Positions 43,255 through 54,743 of a stretch of DNA of 64,000 nt are shown here, piece after piece. The stretch covers positions 1-64,000 of the forward strand of contig JAGPNK010000007.1 of the NCBI GenBank assembly GCA_020746835.1, in the 5' to 3' direction. The notes below the pieces were generated by a model. The model worked only from the letters and a program-made list of their open reading frames with translations, searched no databases and was not told the origin of the DNA. The position numbers and the translations under genes are program-made. How positions within the stretch are numbered: the first letter of the stretch is position 1; each line of letters starts with the position of its first letter. The stretch is from Stachybotrys elegans (Eukaryota > Ascomycota > Sordariomycetes > Hypocreales > Stachybotryaceae).

Positions 43255-44941
43255 ATGGACTCCAAGAAAGATAGCTCGGTAGACGCTACCATCGCCTCCC
43301 ACAGCAACGTAGACCACATCGAGAAAGCTACCGTCGCAGTCGATGAGGTCTCCCTCTCCAAAGCCGCCGATGCTCAGGACATGACACCCAAGGAACAGTA
43401 CCAGCGTCTCTGGGCCAATCTCAAGAAGGACAAGCGGTTTGTCCTATGGGCCCTCTACGTCATGTCCCTCGTCTTCGGATGGGGATACGACCAGGGTCTC
43501 TCGGGCGTTGCCATTGCCTTTCCCGAGTTTCGTCGCGCGTATGGAGAGTACTACGAGGCTGGCGATCAGTTTGTCATCCCTGCTCTTTGGCAGTCTCTGT
43601 GGAACGCAGCCAGCACTATCGGACAAGTCTTTGGCGCTTTCCTCACCGGCCAGTTTGCCGATTGGGTTGGCCGAAAAGCTGTCCTATGGGCGGCCGTTGG
43701 TCTCTCCGTCGCCTCTTCATTTGCTTTGGTCTTTGCACCGAGCCTACCGGTCTTGTTCGTTTCGAAGCTACTCCTCGGTCTATCAGTCGGCCTTTCTACT
43801 GTCACGCCGCCACTCTACGTCACGGAGAACGCACCCGCAGCGCTTCGAAGCTCCCTCAGCTCTCTGACCAACGTCGTCATCGTCTTGGGTTTCTTCCTCT
43901 CCTCCATCACTGGTTTCGGATCCTCCCACATCTCGGGCGATTGGAGCTACCGCCTTGCTTTCGTCATGACATTCCTTGTCCCAACGCTCTTTGGCCTTGT
44001 GCTTCCATTTCTGCCAGAGTCGCCTGTCTGGTATGTCAAGAAGGGAAAGGAGGATGATGCGCGAAAGGCCATCCGGAGACTTTACGGCGAGAACATTGAC
44101 GTCGAGGAGAGGCTCAACTTTATCAAGTCGGAGTTGGAAGTCAGCGCCGGCGAGACCAACATGGCCAAGCAGACCAGCTGGAAGGCCATCTTTTCCAAGG
44201 AGCACCGTTCTCGAACTCTTGTGGCCGTCCTAGGTCTCCAATCCCAGAACTTTTCGGGCGGATACTTTGCCAGTAAGTCAATTCTTGTCTCAATGATGAC
44301 TCTTTCGCTGATTTCCGTTAGATACATACCAAACCTATTACTTTGACCTCATTGGTCAATCGGATCCCTTTGGGTTGACTGCCATCTCCTCTACCCTCCA
44401 ATTCGTCTCCAACTGCATTTCCGTCATGCTATCAGATGTTCTTCCTCGGCGAAAGTCCCTGATCGGCGGAGGATCACTTCTATGTTGCTGGTCTATCATC
44501 ATTGCAGGAACATCGCTAGCCAGCACCAACAACCACGCGGCCAACACGGCCCTTCTTGCTTTCATGATCACCTGGTCCATGCTCTATACAGCAACCGTCG
44601 GCTGTTTCGGCTGGGCTGTAGCTCAGGAAACCGCGTCGCAAGCAACAAGGCCCAAGACCATCGCCTTCAGCTTGGTATGCCAGCAGCTCACCGCACTGAT
44701 GCTTTCTTCAGTATTCCCCTACTTCATCAACCCGGATCAACTCAACTGGGGTGGGAGAGTCATGTTCCTCTTTGTTGGAGCCGAGGTGGTGATTCTGGGT
44801 CTCCTATTCATGTTCCAGCCCGAGACTAAGAACCGCACATATAGTGACATTGACTCGCTTTACGCACAGGGTGTGCCTCCTAGGAAATTCAGCCAGTATA
44901 TAGTGGATGATGGCGCGGTGGTTAGGAAGCAGAGAAACTAG
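43255..44941 (+). CDS. MFS sugar porter (disaccharide/hexose transporter)
   Basis: Exons 43255-44272 and 44322-44941 give 545 residues; the 49 nt intron begins GTAAGT, ends CGTTAG, and its removal gives GGYFANTYQTYYFDLIG. Twelve membrane helices are expected. Sugar-porter signatures include GYDQGLSGVAIAFPEF in helix 1, DWVGRKAVLW between helices 2 and 3, PESPVWYVKKGK at the end of helix 6 and PETKNRTYSDID at the C-terminus. The N-terminal 60 residues are cytoplasmic and acidic, as in fungal maltose/sucrose permease relatives. The divergent GH32 enzyme suggests sucrose or a fructoside as substrate; that is inference from the neighbourhood. Confidence 0.9.
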
Positions 44942-46538
44942 GGACACGCCAGTTGAGCAGCAATAACGACTTGCTATCACAGCTATTCGCCAAGTAGTTA
45001 ACCAAGAGTTCATGCCAATAATTACAAAAATATTCCTCATTTTTAAAAATGTGCCATTGTGAGAGTGCAACAGAGCGCCTCTGTAAGTCGGATAGGTGAT
45101 GTCTTGGGGAGAATATTCTAATGTAAAGAGACTCGTACAAGAAGAGAGGATACTACCCTCTGTCTGCCTCCTTTTCCGCTATGTTAAGACGGTAACATGC
45201 AAGGGCCAGTTTAGGTAATGGTGAAATCGCCATGTAAGCAGCAAGAAATTAATGTGTTGATACATTACTACCACAGCCTTCATCAACGAATTACTAGTGT
45301 GTCATACTCGGATATTGTTGATGCCAAGTTCAATCGTCTCCAAAATATCCATCAAGTCCCTGAGCAAACTCCTCTGGAGTTTCAAGCCCTTATCTGAGGT
45401 AAGAAACGTGTGGGGAGTGCTCAGTTTACAATCCTCAAGGTAAACTCCCGCTCTTTCCCACCCTGAGACTGCGACCGATACATATGCAGGGGATCCAGCC
45501 TCGGCCGTTCATCCGATCAGGCCGAACCCAGCATGTGGCATGACTTCAAAGTAACACGACCAGGACTTTTTCCCACAGGAACTGTTTTGCAAGAGCCCGG
45601 ATTTTAACCCTAAGTGCATGATCGATGTCCGGCAAGAATGGAGCGGATGCCGCCAAGCCCAGCGGCCAACAACCGCAAACTGCAATGTAACACTGTAATC
45701 GCCGTTCATAACGCAGCCTTGCTTGGCGGCCGCGTTTGGGGTTTGCGCCCGGTTGCCTGTATACAGCTCGGATAGTGACGATCATTGTCGAACACGCTGG
45801 CTGGCTTGGTGTATACAGGAGGCGCAATAAGGCAGTATAGCCAACAAGAGGGGCGGGCATTTGCCTGTTATCATCTGCCGTGCCAACAGCCAGCAAATGA
45901 TTTGTATTGTAACGTAGACCGCTCGATGTTACTTTCAACCCCACCTGCTACCACCAATTGCATTACACTTGGAGGGAAAAGTCGGCTGCCTATTCCACTC
46001 CTCCATCATCTCAGGATAAGCCCAAGCCCTCCTCTCAACAGTAAGGTCTAATAGATTAAAATTGCTATGGTCTTAGTGCATAATGCACACGCTCACAGTG
46101 GTAATAGGGGGATAAGGTTAAAGGAGGGAGGCAGTGCTAGGTGCTTACACCTGACTTTTTGAGGCCATGCCCTCGACATCGTAGCTGCCTGCTCTACGCC
46201 ACCATGTCTCCCCACATATTGTCGGATTTCTCCCACTCAGGCTGGCAGACGAATCGAGCAGCCTGCGGGCAGTGCCCAGTGGCTTAGTCGGTCGGCTGAT
46301 TTCTGTGCCCGAAGAGAGCCCGTCAGGCTTGGGGGCTTATAGTTTGTACATACGACATAGTCGCCCAACGCTTCGACGCGACATTCTCAACCACCTGAGA
46401 CCTAACCTTTTACATACTCAAAGGCCACACCTCCCACCGTGGGGTCAGCATCGTTAATAAGGGCCTCATAACTCAATATGATCACATCCACGGAAAAGTG
46501 CAGTTCGATCTCTTTCCCCTCTGCGATCTTCTCTTCCA
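44942..46538. other. intergenic, no gene seen
   Basis: About 1.6 kb downstream of the sugar porter, with only short frames. No domain, repeat or RNA gene recognised. It is the boundary between the metabolic genes and the HET island. Confidence 0.45.
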
Positions 46539-48908
46539 ATGGATTATACAACCCCCCACTCATGCCATCGCTGCGAGGAATTCATCTCTTTGGCTCATGC
46601 AGATATTGCTAGCCTAGATCTAGCACACGCGGTTAATCAAGCAAGCAATGAGTCAGGAGATAGAAAGGCTATTGTAGAGCCAGGTAAAGATTTGCTTGTT
46701 GAAGTTGATCTACATGCGCTCAATGATCAGGAGATGCACGAATGCTTGTTCTTTCAGTACTTGCACACAGAAATCGGATACGCGCAGGAAAGAATCGCTC
46801 GGGATAGAGAAGCGCGGGATAGAGAAGCGCGGGACAGAGAAGCGCAGGGTCAAAGACCTGGTCGAAGATCTGGTCGAAAGTCTGGTCGAAAGTCTGGTCG
46901 AAAGTCTGGTCAAAGATCTAGCCAAACATCAGGTCAAAGATCTGGCCAAAGATCTGGTCAAACATTTGAGCGACGCTTAGACGCCCCCAGTAAGTTAGAC
47001 TCTGGCACATGATATATGTTGAAAGAATCTAACAAGGAGTTAGCAACTCAGGAGGGTATGCACATCATCATTATCAAGCCAACTGAGGACGCTATCCAGT
47101 TTGGATATGCCGTCAAGTGGGAGAAGAACATCGAGGTAGATGCAGCTCGTGAGGACGTAGCCCGCGAGGAAAAGGTTTTCTATTTACCATTCGGCATATT
47201 TCATGTTTTCCCGGAAAAGGGTATGTGCATTTTTATCAAAGGCTCCGTTCTCTACCACTTCTGAGTGCTTTCGTCAATGGATTCTCATCTTTACGCTCAC
47301 CTCTAGCCAAGGCTGACACTTAGAATCTCCAGCCAGCAGAAACTTCCGCTCTCCACCAAGCACCGAAATTCACTGCGAGCGTACTTACAAGCAAGCGCGC
47401 AGCTGCCTTAAGAATTGTGTTTGTAGCCATGAAGCAGGTGCCCAGAGCTCACATTCTTTCGTCCCTACCAGACTAATCAGGATCAAACGGCAACAAAAAA
47501 CCTATTTCCTCAATCTAGAAGAGCTCGCAGTATCAGAACAGCCGCGATCCCTGACACCACGATACACCGCACTATCTTACTGTTGGGGGGGAGAGCAACC
47601 GATGCAAACCACTAGTGCTTCTTTGTATATTTCGCAGAGGCGCTTCAACTTTTGCGATCTTCCTCAGACACTCAAGGATGCCATCGTGGTTACGGAGAAA
47701 CTAGGCCTCGAGTACCTCTGGGTCGACGCACTGTGTATCATTCAAGACGATGATAACGATAGAGGATGGGAAATTGAGCGTATGGGGCATGTATATGAGA
47801 ATGCGCAGGCAACATTGTTGGCATCTCGAGCCGCGAAAGTCGACGAGGGGTTTCTACAAAACGTCTTGCCATACGGTTCCAGCGAACCCAAGCATGTTTT
47901 CAGGATGCAATATCGCAGCACGAGTGGAGAGACCTCATCTATTGTCATCGCTCCCAAGAACAGCAGAGTTCAAACAGACCATTTGTCAAAGAGGGCGTGG
48001 GCTTTTCAAGAACGGCACTTGTCGAAGCGACTCCTCGAATTCAGCTCTACATCTGTACATTGGTACTGCAGATGTCATGGTGTGTACGACATACTGGAAA
48101 AGAAGAGCACAACAATGTCAGACTGGAGCGGATCAAAGTTTGGATACTTTAGGGAGAAGGCAAGCGGCGACAGATCTTCCATTATGGCAGCATGGTTCGA
48201 AGCAATAGGTGACTTCTCGAGTAGGTCACTGTCTCACGCCAACGATCGACTGCCAGCTATTGGGGGCATCGCCGAGCGACTAAGCGTTCATCTGAAAGAC
48301 GAATATCTGGCGGGATTGTGGAAAACTTCTATACATAATGACCTGCTTTGGACGGCTGGACACAGTCTCTATGGCCGACGTTGGGAGGGTGAGTATATTG
48401 CTCCATCATGGTCCTGGGCATCGCATCCTGGAACAGTCCATCATCCATGGTACTATCGTCAAATTAAGCCCGAGGCACGCTTGATCGCTACAGAAATAAC
48501 ATACAGGACAGCAGGAACCAAGTTTGGCAGCATTAAGTACGGTGCCCTGAAGATCAAGGCCATCATCAAACCATGCATCGTGGCTTCAAAGAAGCAGATA
48601 TTTTGGAAATTTGGCGGTCGAAATCAGCGCCAGCTGAAAATGAAAGTGAAAGTTAACCTAGATTGGCGGGGGGGGATGTCATTGTGAAGTCAAGGGATCA
48701 TATCTACCTGCTGGCTGTCGCTAGCGAGAAAGGAGAAGATGGTACTGAGAAGATAGAAAACATCTTGGGATTACTTCTGACGAAAAACACACATGGATTG
48801 TATTCAAGGATAGGTGTATTTTCATTTGATGCCGATTATCTGCGAGACTATCCAGAGGGTGGGAAGGATTTCCTCGATGGACGCTACCAGGAAGTGATAA
48901 TTATTTAG
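46539..48908 (+). CDS. HET-domain protein with repeat insertion and frameshift
   Basis: Exons 46539-46989, 47044-47220 and 47324-48687 were joined by clean introns (GTAAGT...GTTAG; GTATGT...CTTAG). The HET domain starts at TPRYTALSYCWGGEQP and continues with LPQTLKDAIVVTEKLGLEYL, VDALCIIQDD and RAWAFQERHLSKRLL. HET proteins act in vegetative incompatibility, where allelic mismatch triggers cell death. The N-terminal CHRCEEF and CERTYKQARSCLKNC resemble the zinc-like region preceding many HET domains. Exon 1 has a short tandem-repeat insertion (46797-46975). At an eight-G run (48667-48674) the frame ends at 48687, yet typical C-terminal sequence (GGDVIVKSRDHIYLLAVAS) continues to 48908 in another frame. 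So the gene is either truncated or the run is miscounted. Confidence 0.78.
46797..46975 (+). repeat. coding tandem repeats, 15 bp and 12 bp units
   Basis: Three near-perfect 15 bp units (around gatagagaagcgcgg) encode ARDRE repeats. They are followed by about ten 12 bp units (ggtcgaaagtct and ggtcaaagatct variants) encoding GRKS and GQRS. All lengths are multiples of three, so repeat number can change without breaking the frame. Confidence 0.85.
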
Positions 48909-49269
48909 GAGGAGTATTGATATCCGCACACTGACTTTGGATAAAGTGACAACAGAGGGAGTCAAATTGATATTCAGAGAGTAGCAGGGCTCAAATTAAT
49001 TTTAAGACAGCGTGCCGGAGGGCTAAGCGAAGGTCATCACCTGAGCTGTGCCGGTATTATCATGCAGGCCAACGTTAAGCAGACAAGTTGGTACGTCGAG
49101 CTGCGTCATGCTTTGGGCTAATGACTCCAAATTGTCCATTCACGGATGATTATGAGTTTCGCGGCATATTCAATCCATTGTTTTTCATTAGAACGAACTG
49201 CTTATCACTCATTGGATCCGGCAGGATTTGGGCGCCAGTTGAAGGTGGCATTCCAGGAAAGTACTCTCA
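48909..49269. other. intergenic between convergent HET gene and HET-like fragment
   Basis: Slightly A/T-rich and without coding evidence. No remnant of the missing C-terminal HET domain of the neighbour is readable here. Confidence 0.4.
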
Positions 49270-49767
49270 TCAGCATTTAGATAATAGCACTGAATTATGA
49301 AGAGCTCGTAACATGCCTGTGTCTGCGTAGATCGCCAAGATAGCCTGGCCGTTTGACTGCCTTCGTAGCACTGAACCCGATCGCCGACAGTTGAAAGTGT
49401 CAAAATCATCCGTCTGGCATCGACAAGCAGCTTCATAGAAGAGGGCACATAACTCGCAATCCCTAATTCTGGATTTGATATCCCTAAGGAGTTGGGTGGT
49501 AGTGAAATCAGGTACGGTAGTATCGAGATCGTTGCATACATGGCATGCCCTCGACACTGTCGAGGGCATAGGGAACCACCAGTCTTTTGAGGAATAAAGC
49601 CCTCGAGCAAATGCTTCATCAGGCTCCGAGAGCCAAACATTATTAAGGTCTAGGCTGTGCGAGGTATGTATTAGTTCTGAAGAGTTGGTACCATGTTGCT
49701 GTTCTCTTACCTCAGAATTATCTGTTTCGGGTAAAGACATAGAAGAATCAAATTGCATGGTCATCAT
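49270..49767 (-). pseudogene. HET-type protein N-terminal fragment
   Basis: About 165 residues beginning near MMTMQFDSS. ACHVCNDLDTT, LLRDIKSRIRDCELCALFY and ACRCQTDDFD follow the C-x-x-C ... C-x-x-C-x-x-FY pattern that precedes the HET domain in many large fungal HET proteins. The frame then stops, and no HET domain (SYxWG, xDxxCIxQ) follows downstream. I read it as a truncated copy; a missed intron to a distant exon is possible but no domain exists on this strand within the next kilobase. It overlaps the 3' end of the zinc-finger gene by about 20 bp. Confidence 0.45.
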
Positions 49768-51682
49768 AAGACATGTGAAGCTGCTGCTGCTGCTCTTCCA
49801 GGGCACTTTGCTCTAGCTCTGTACTGCGGCCCTTGTCTTCTTTTAGCCACTTGCTCAAAGCGTCGTTATGAGGCTTATCATTGACTGCGGATAGGAAGAG
49901 TCTGAACCTCTGTGCTTCCAGTTCCTCTGTTGCATTTGCCGCTGTAGAGTCTATTTCGGGGAGGGCATTGTTGTCCGTCCGGTTTGAGCCAATTGTCGCT
50001 TCATTTTCGGTCACCTCGTCGGCTGTCATGTCGTCTCTCCACGGTAGCGCTAGCAGTGACATGGACTTCAAATGCTTCGATACATGTTGTAGCAGGATTT
50101 CAGGCTGAGAGAAATGCTCGAGGCAGACAAAGCACCACTGTGGAAAGGCTGCGTATTGGCTGGTAAAGTTTACGGAGCCCCAATAAATGTTTGGTTTATC
50201 ATCTGGATGAAAGATCTTCAGGTGAATCCTAAACATAGATGTTGTGTCGAACTGAAGCCAATACTCGTCGTCTCCGTCATTGTTCACATGATCGGGATGA
50301 AGGCACCGCCAGCTCCGGTAATGTGGCTTGTTGAGATGCACCCGCCAATCCTTGAGTGAATCGTATGTCCTCCCAGGCTGGTCACAGTTGGTGCATAGAC
50401 AGATGTATGGCCTCAGATCTTTGACCAAGTGTCGTTTCCATTGCCTCTGTTCTGAGAACGTCTTGGCTGGTAAAACCAGGCAACAGTATGGGCACATCTT
50501 TTCTTTCTCGTGTGCTTCTAGCGTAGGGGGTGGTGGCAGGCTGACCACTTCTTCCTCAAAATGCGTGGTGCTCGTGGACAGAGAAGAAGATGCCACGGAG
50601 CTTGGCGGCGCTTGCTTGAAGTGCAAAGCATTTAGCTGAGAAGCAATGGTGCTCTCTTCTGCCGCAAATTTTGCAGCGCCGTATCCTCCTGTGTTAAGTT
50701 GACCCACGTCAGCACGAGCATGTGCAGTACCGATATCTATCGTGCTCTCGTGCGCTCTCGTTGGCTCCTGCCTGCCCCTCCGAGCGACAGCTACACCTGG
50801 ATCCTTTTCGGGCTGAGGTTTTTTGTTGTTGTGCTCCAGACGGCTTTCGAGGGAACGAAAATACGCCAACTGCCGTCTTCTCGCCGAAAAATTCATCACA
50901 CAGCGTTCCAATAGAGCCCGACGCAGACCCTTCTGTTCCTTGTCCAGGTGCTCATCGAAGTTTGACCGGAGCTTCAGCCATCGGAGAGACAAGACCACCC
51001 GGACGAATTTCTCGAAGTCAACATCAAAGCTTAGCTCTGGTATGCCAATTTCGGAACTTCCGCCGTCAGGCCATTCGCGAATGATGTGATACCCCGAGTC
51101 AATGTTACAAAGTTGGGGGGTTTCTGTCAATCCGTCCCGGTCACTGGCCCGCATGCTGCAGCGGGATAGTTGGTGCAATGTGCTAATACCCTCCTGGACC
51201 AGCTGAAGCTTCTGAGCTCTCGACTGAGAATGGGCTTCTGACTCTGATAAAAGGCTTTGGGCAAAAATTGGAATCTGTAACAGCGGACTGGCAAAAAAAC
51301 CGTTAAATTCTTCCTCGGATAGATCTGGGGAGCCTTTCAGAACTGGGCTATCTGTTAGCTTGTCAAAACCTCGCTGCATCCTCCATTTAACTAGCTTACT
51401 CGATAAGATATGTGTACAGAGTAATTTGAGGCCGCCTTCAATTGCAGCTCTTATAGCAGGAGCTGTTCGCAGCCGGTAGTCGAGCGAGTCGTGCATTTTC
51501 GTGAAGACTCCGTTATTAGAGATCCATTGGTTGAAGCGGGCGAGTTACTCCGATGCCAACCATTGGGTGTCATCTTTGGTCATTTCGGCACAACACAGGA
51601 GAAGGCTGCGAGCCCTTGTTGCTGTGTCTGCGATGGGCGAGGCTCCGGGAATCGGGCCATCCGGTGGTTTGAATAGCGACAT
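49748..51682 (-). CDS. C2H2-type zinc-finger protein with an in-frame early stop
   Basis: The intact frame from the ATG at 51496 gives 582 residues. Its C-terminal half has spaced Cys/His pairs (MCPYCCLVLP ... HLVKDLRPYICLCTNC ... WRVHLNKPHYRSWRC ... CFVCLEHFSQPEILLQHVSKH), a fungal zinc-finger arrangement. An N-terminal helical region is of unknown family. Upstream, the same frame is coding-like from an ATG at 51682 (MSLFKPPDGP) but is interrupted by TAA at 51547-51545 between WLASE and LARFNQWISNN, which read as one continuous domain. A CAA to TAA change would explain the stop. The gene is therefore either started at 51496 with a shortened N-terminus or inactivated. It lies in the HET/subtilase island. 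Its role is unknown. Confidence 0.6.
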
Positions 51683-52189
51683 TTTTGGGTGGCTTGGCGC
51701 TGCGCAAGGAAACTTCTGCTCATAGAACTCCGAATCCGTTGCTGGAAAGCATGGTCATGATCCAGTTTCGACGAGGTCTCGGAGAAGACCTTTTATGTCT
51801 TGTGTGCAGACTCAAATTCTGTTCTTATACCCCGCGCGAGAGACACTGAGCTGGTGACATGGTGAGGTAAGCTGAATGCCATTCACAGATCCTCTGTGTG
51901 TCACCTTGGGATGAAGTGGCTCGACTTCATCGTTCATCTTGTTTGCGACTGTTCGGTGTTTGATAGAGTAGGTGCGCGCAGTGAGGGAACAAGGAAAATA
52001 GTGTATGCGAACAAAGATGGGGGCCTTGCTGCCAGCAAGATCAAAGAACATAGTCAAACAATGAAAGGTCTGTTCAATGCTCAAATACATGTTATCCAAC
52101 AGAATGGTCACACATCATGGCTGCTTATTACTAGGCCTTATAAGGGCACATCCTTAAGAACTGCAAGGACCCCCGTTAGTTGCTCCATT
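51683..52189. other. intergenic, no gene seen
   Basis: The 0.5 kb between the 5' end of the zinc-finger gene and the 3' end of the subtilase pseudogene. No coding evidence. Confidence 0.4.
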
Positions 52190-53215
52190 TCATCTTTCTG
52201 GGCCCAGAGCCATTGTGATATAGAAGTGCCCATCATGCCTCTCACCCTGTGGGCAGACCTCACACAGTACTCTTTCCATTCCCAGTCGCGTTCGAAGACT
52301 GTGGCGGAGGATGTCGGAATCTTCTCCAGGATAACTAGGCACGTGGTTATCCATGAAATCCAACATGTTTGTGGCCATTGAAGCCGCGATAGGAGTTGCA
52401 AATGAGCTTCCGCTGCGGTGGATGACTTGAGGTTCCGTGCCTGTACCTGGACCCTCCTTGATCTCACATGATGGGACCCTTTGACCCAAAGTACAAGTCC
52501 ACCGACCTGTGCCTGGAGCTGGGCTGGATCCTGAGGATTGCCATTGCTATCGGACGAGTTGATTCGTGTTATTTCGCCTGTCTCATGTAGCGAGGCCGGC
52601 CAAAGGCACCCGCGTTGCGACCCTCATTGCCAGCCGCTACGAAAACAACCACTCCACATTTTCAGGCATTCCGAATCACTTCGCTTATAGTCTCAAGCCC
52701 TGTGTCGTACTTTTCAAAGTCAAATGACAGCGTCAGAATAGCCACATCTGCCTTGCAGAAGTGAGTTATTGCCTGGCAAAATCATCAATGGGGGCTGGCT
52801 TCAGCGATCCAACGACATGTTGATCACTCACATCAGCTATCTTACTCATGTCAGCGTCTTCGATATTTGCTGACTTGGTCACTTTGCAGATGTGCAGATC
52901 CGCATATGCAGACAACCTGAGTAGAACATATGCATGTGAGTTCCATGGTCATCCTCGTCATGGCAGTCAGCGCTCTTGGGCCATGAACGGATGGGTCCCT
53001 TCTTTTGCGATTTCCACACGCGATGAGATAGCTTGCTGCCTGCTCACTTTTATCTCGCTATCATTTCCGTCCCGCTCTGCAAGATGGATAGTTGCGGTAT
53101 CGGAACTGGGCATTGGATTGCGGTTGGAGTTAATGACGATCAAATACGGGATCTTTATCACTAATCTGGATGTTACGGGCAGCCGATTTATCCGTTCTGT
53201 CAGCCTCAAGATGAA
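52190..53215 (-). pseudogene. subtilisin-like serine protease remnant
   Basis: Pieces of a peptidase S8 domain appear in order on the minus strand: the His motif DEDDHGTHMH (about 52937-52960), then LRLSAYADLHICKVT, an intron-like GTGAGT...CCAG, AITHFCKADVAILTLSFDFE, the oxyanion Asn motif VVVFVAAGNEGRNAG (52621-52655), and the Ser motif SGSSFATPIAASMA (about 52391-52411). They are broken by a shift right after the His motif, an in-frame TGA at 52664-52662, a one-base loss near 52602 and another shift before CTLGQRVPSCE. No splice arrangement I can find repairs these. It is therefore a pseudogene; the Asp motif is not readable with confidence. Fungal subtilases of this kind often occur in multi-domain immunity-like proteins. 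Confidence 0.7.
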
Positions 53216-53855
53216 CTTATTATGTCATTGAACTTCGCATAAAGGACTTTCTCCCATTTGGTCAATATATTGGCAAATAAGATTTTCGAGTTAAAGATAA
53301 CCTGAGATAGATCCGTCTTACGTGCATAGTTGGATGCGGCAGGAATCCCAAAGATGGTAATATCATGCAACGTGGAGACGGGCGTGACTCGCTTAGTGAT
53401 AACATCCCGTATACATTTCCTTCACTGGTAAGGCGTCAGAGGGTCCAAACATGGAGCTAATCCAATTGAAATCCGGAACAATCCTGCAAATTCTACTAAT
53501 TGTGCCCGTGGTACAAGTACCTGCATTACTGCTGACAACTGAGCAGCTACCAGCTACATTCTGTATCAGGGGGCTGTGGGTCAGCAACCTTGTGCGCCTT
53601 ACTGGTGTCGATATCGTATTGAGCGTAATACATGGACACTGGCAATACCATGTAACTTTAAGATGGGCCTGACTCCTTGGATGGATATACCCTGTTTACG
53701 TGGTCTGTCACACGGAACTCGGCGGTGAGCGTGGACACGCTGTTTAGGCTATAAAGTCTCGTTGACTGCCTCACTTTTTGACTTGCTGAGCCTCGAGGTG
53801 TAAAATATTCGGACACACCTTATAGTTTCTCAGCCAATATTCTGATATTTTCAAC
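53216..53855. other. intergenic, promoter of alpha/beta hydrolase
   Basis: Only short frames are seen. The last 100 bp before the ATG at 53856 would contain the hydrolase promoter; 'ctataaag' at 53749-53756 is a TATA-like candidate. Confidence 0.4.
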
Positions 53856-54743
53856 ATGATGCTGGAGATTCTTGGCTGGGCTAGCATGGCATCGGCAGCC
53901 CTGTTACAGCATACGGGTGTGGCAACAACGCAGGATGGCGTGCACTTGACATACACGCAGACAGGACCAGCGACCGGACAAGACATTCTCCTCATACCCG
54001 GCTGGCGACAGACGGCCGCCGAATGGCGCAAGCAGGTTGACTACTTCTCTACGAGAGGTTTCCACGTCACGACGTACGATATGCGCGGCCACGGCGAATC
54101 CGAAAAGGCAGACGTGGGCTACCGCATCAGTCGCTTCGCGGCTGACCTCGACGACCTGCTGACAGAGCTTGACCTCACTGACCTCGTCATCGTTGGGCAC
54201 TCAATGGGATGTTCCGTGACGTGGGCCTGGTGGGACCAGTATCCCGCCGCCCACCAACGCGTCAAGAAGCTCGTTTTCGTCGATGAGCCAGCGACACTCG
54301 TGGCCGACCCCAATTGGACAGCTGAGCAAGCCGCCAACGTCTCTGCCATATTCGACACGATTACGCCCTACAACCTTGCCGCCAACATGGAGACGCAGTT
54401 GCCTATTTTGCTGAGGAGCATGTTTACAGACTCGCTCTCCGAGTCGGACTTTGAGTGGTTGCTCTCGGAGAACAGAAAAATTAGCGACGAGAACGCGGGT
54501 ACACTCTTTGTCGATCATAGCTTTAGGGACTGGCGCAAGGTGCTGCCGCTGATTGACGTTCCGGCTCTGGTCATAACTGGAGCCGCCAGCATCAGTGTTG
54601 CCCAGGGAGTGGCGTGGGAAGCTACACAGATGCCTCAGGGACAAAGCTACGTCTTCTCTACCGAGGAAAAGGGTAGCCATTTCATGTTTTGGGAGAACCC
54701 TGAGAGGTTCAACAGCATTGTTGAGGACTTTGTCAGCAATTAA
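53856..54743 (+). CDS. alpha/beta hydrolase
   Basis: An intronless 295-residue protein. It has the alpha/beta-hydrolase core: ILLIPGWRQTAAEWRKQ (oxyanion), YDMRGHGESEKA, VIVGHSMGCSVTW (nucleophile elbow G-H-S-M-G) and SHFMFWENPERFN with the catalytic His. The usual acid after strand 7 (PxLVIxGxxD) is GAASIS here, so the acidic triad member must come from elsewhere or is missing. A hydrophobic N-terminus (LGWASMASAALL) could be a signal peptide. It is related to chloroperoxidase/epoxide-hydrolase-like and esterase subfamilies; the reaction cannot be named. It is convergent with the cupredoxin-Rds1 gene. Confidence 0.8.
   Translation: MMLEILGWASMASAALLQHTGVATTQDGVHLTYTQTGPATGQDILLIPGWRQTAAEWRKQVDYFSTRGFHVTTYDMRGHGESEKADVGYRISRFAADLDDLLTELDLTDLVIVGHSMGCSVTWAWWDQYPAAHQRVKKLVFVDEPATLVADPNWTAEQAANVSAIFDTITPYNLAANMETQLPILLRSMFTDSLSESDFEWLLSENRKISDENAGTLFVDHSFRDWRKVLPLIDVPALVITGAASISVAQGVAWEATQMPQGQSYVFSTEEKGSHFMFWENPERFNSIVEDFVSN

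Noticed and set aside
53451..53672. 73-codon plus-strand frame before the alpha/beta hydrolase
   Set aside because: Hydrophobic but without signal for expression or homology; judged a chance frame in intergenic DNA.
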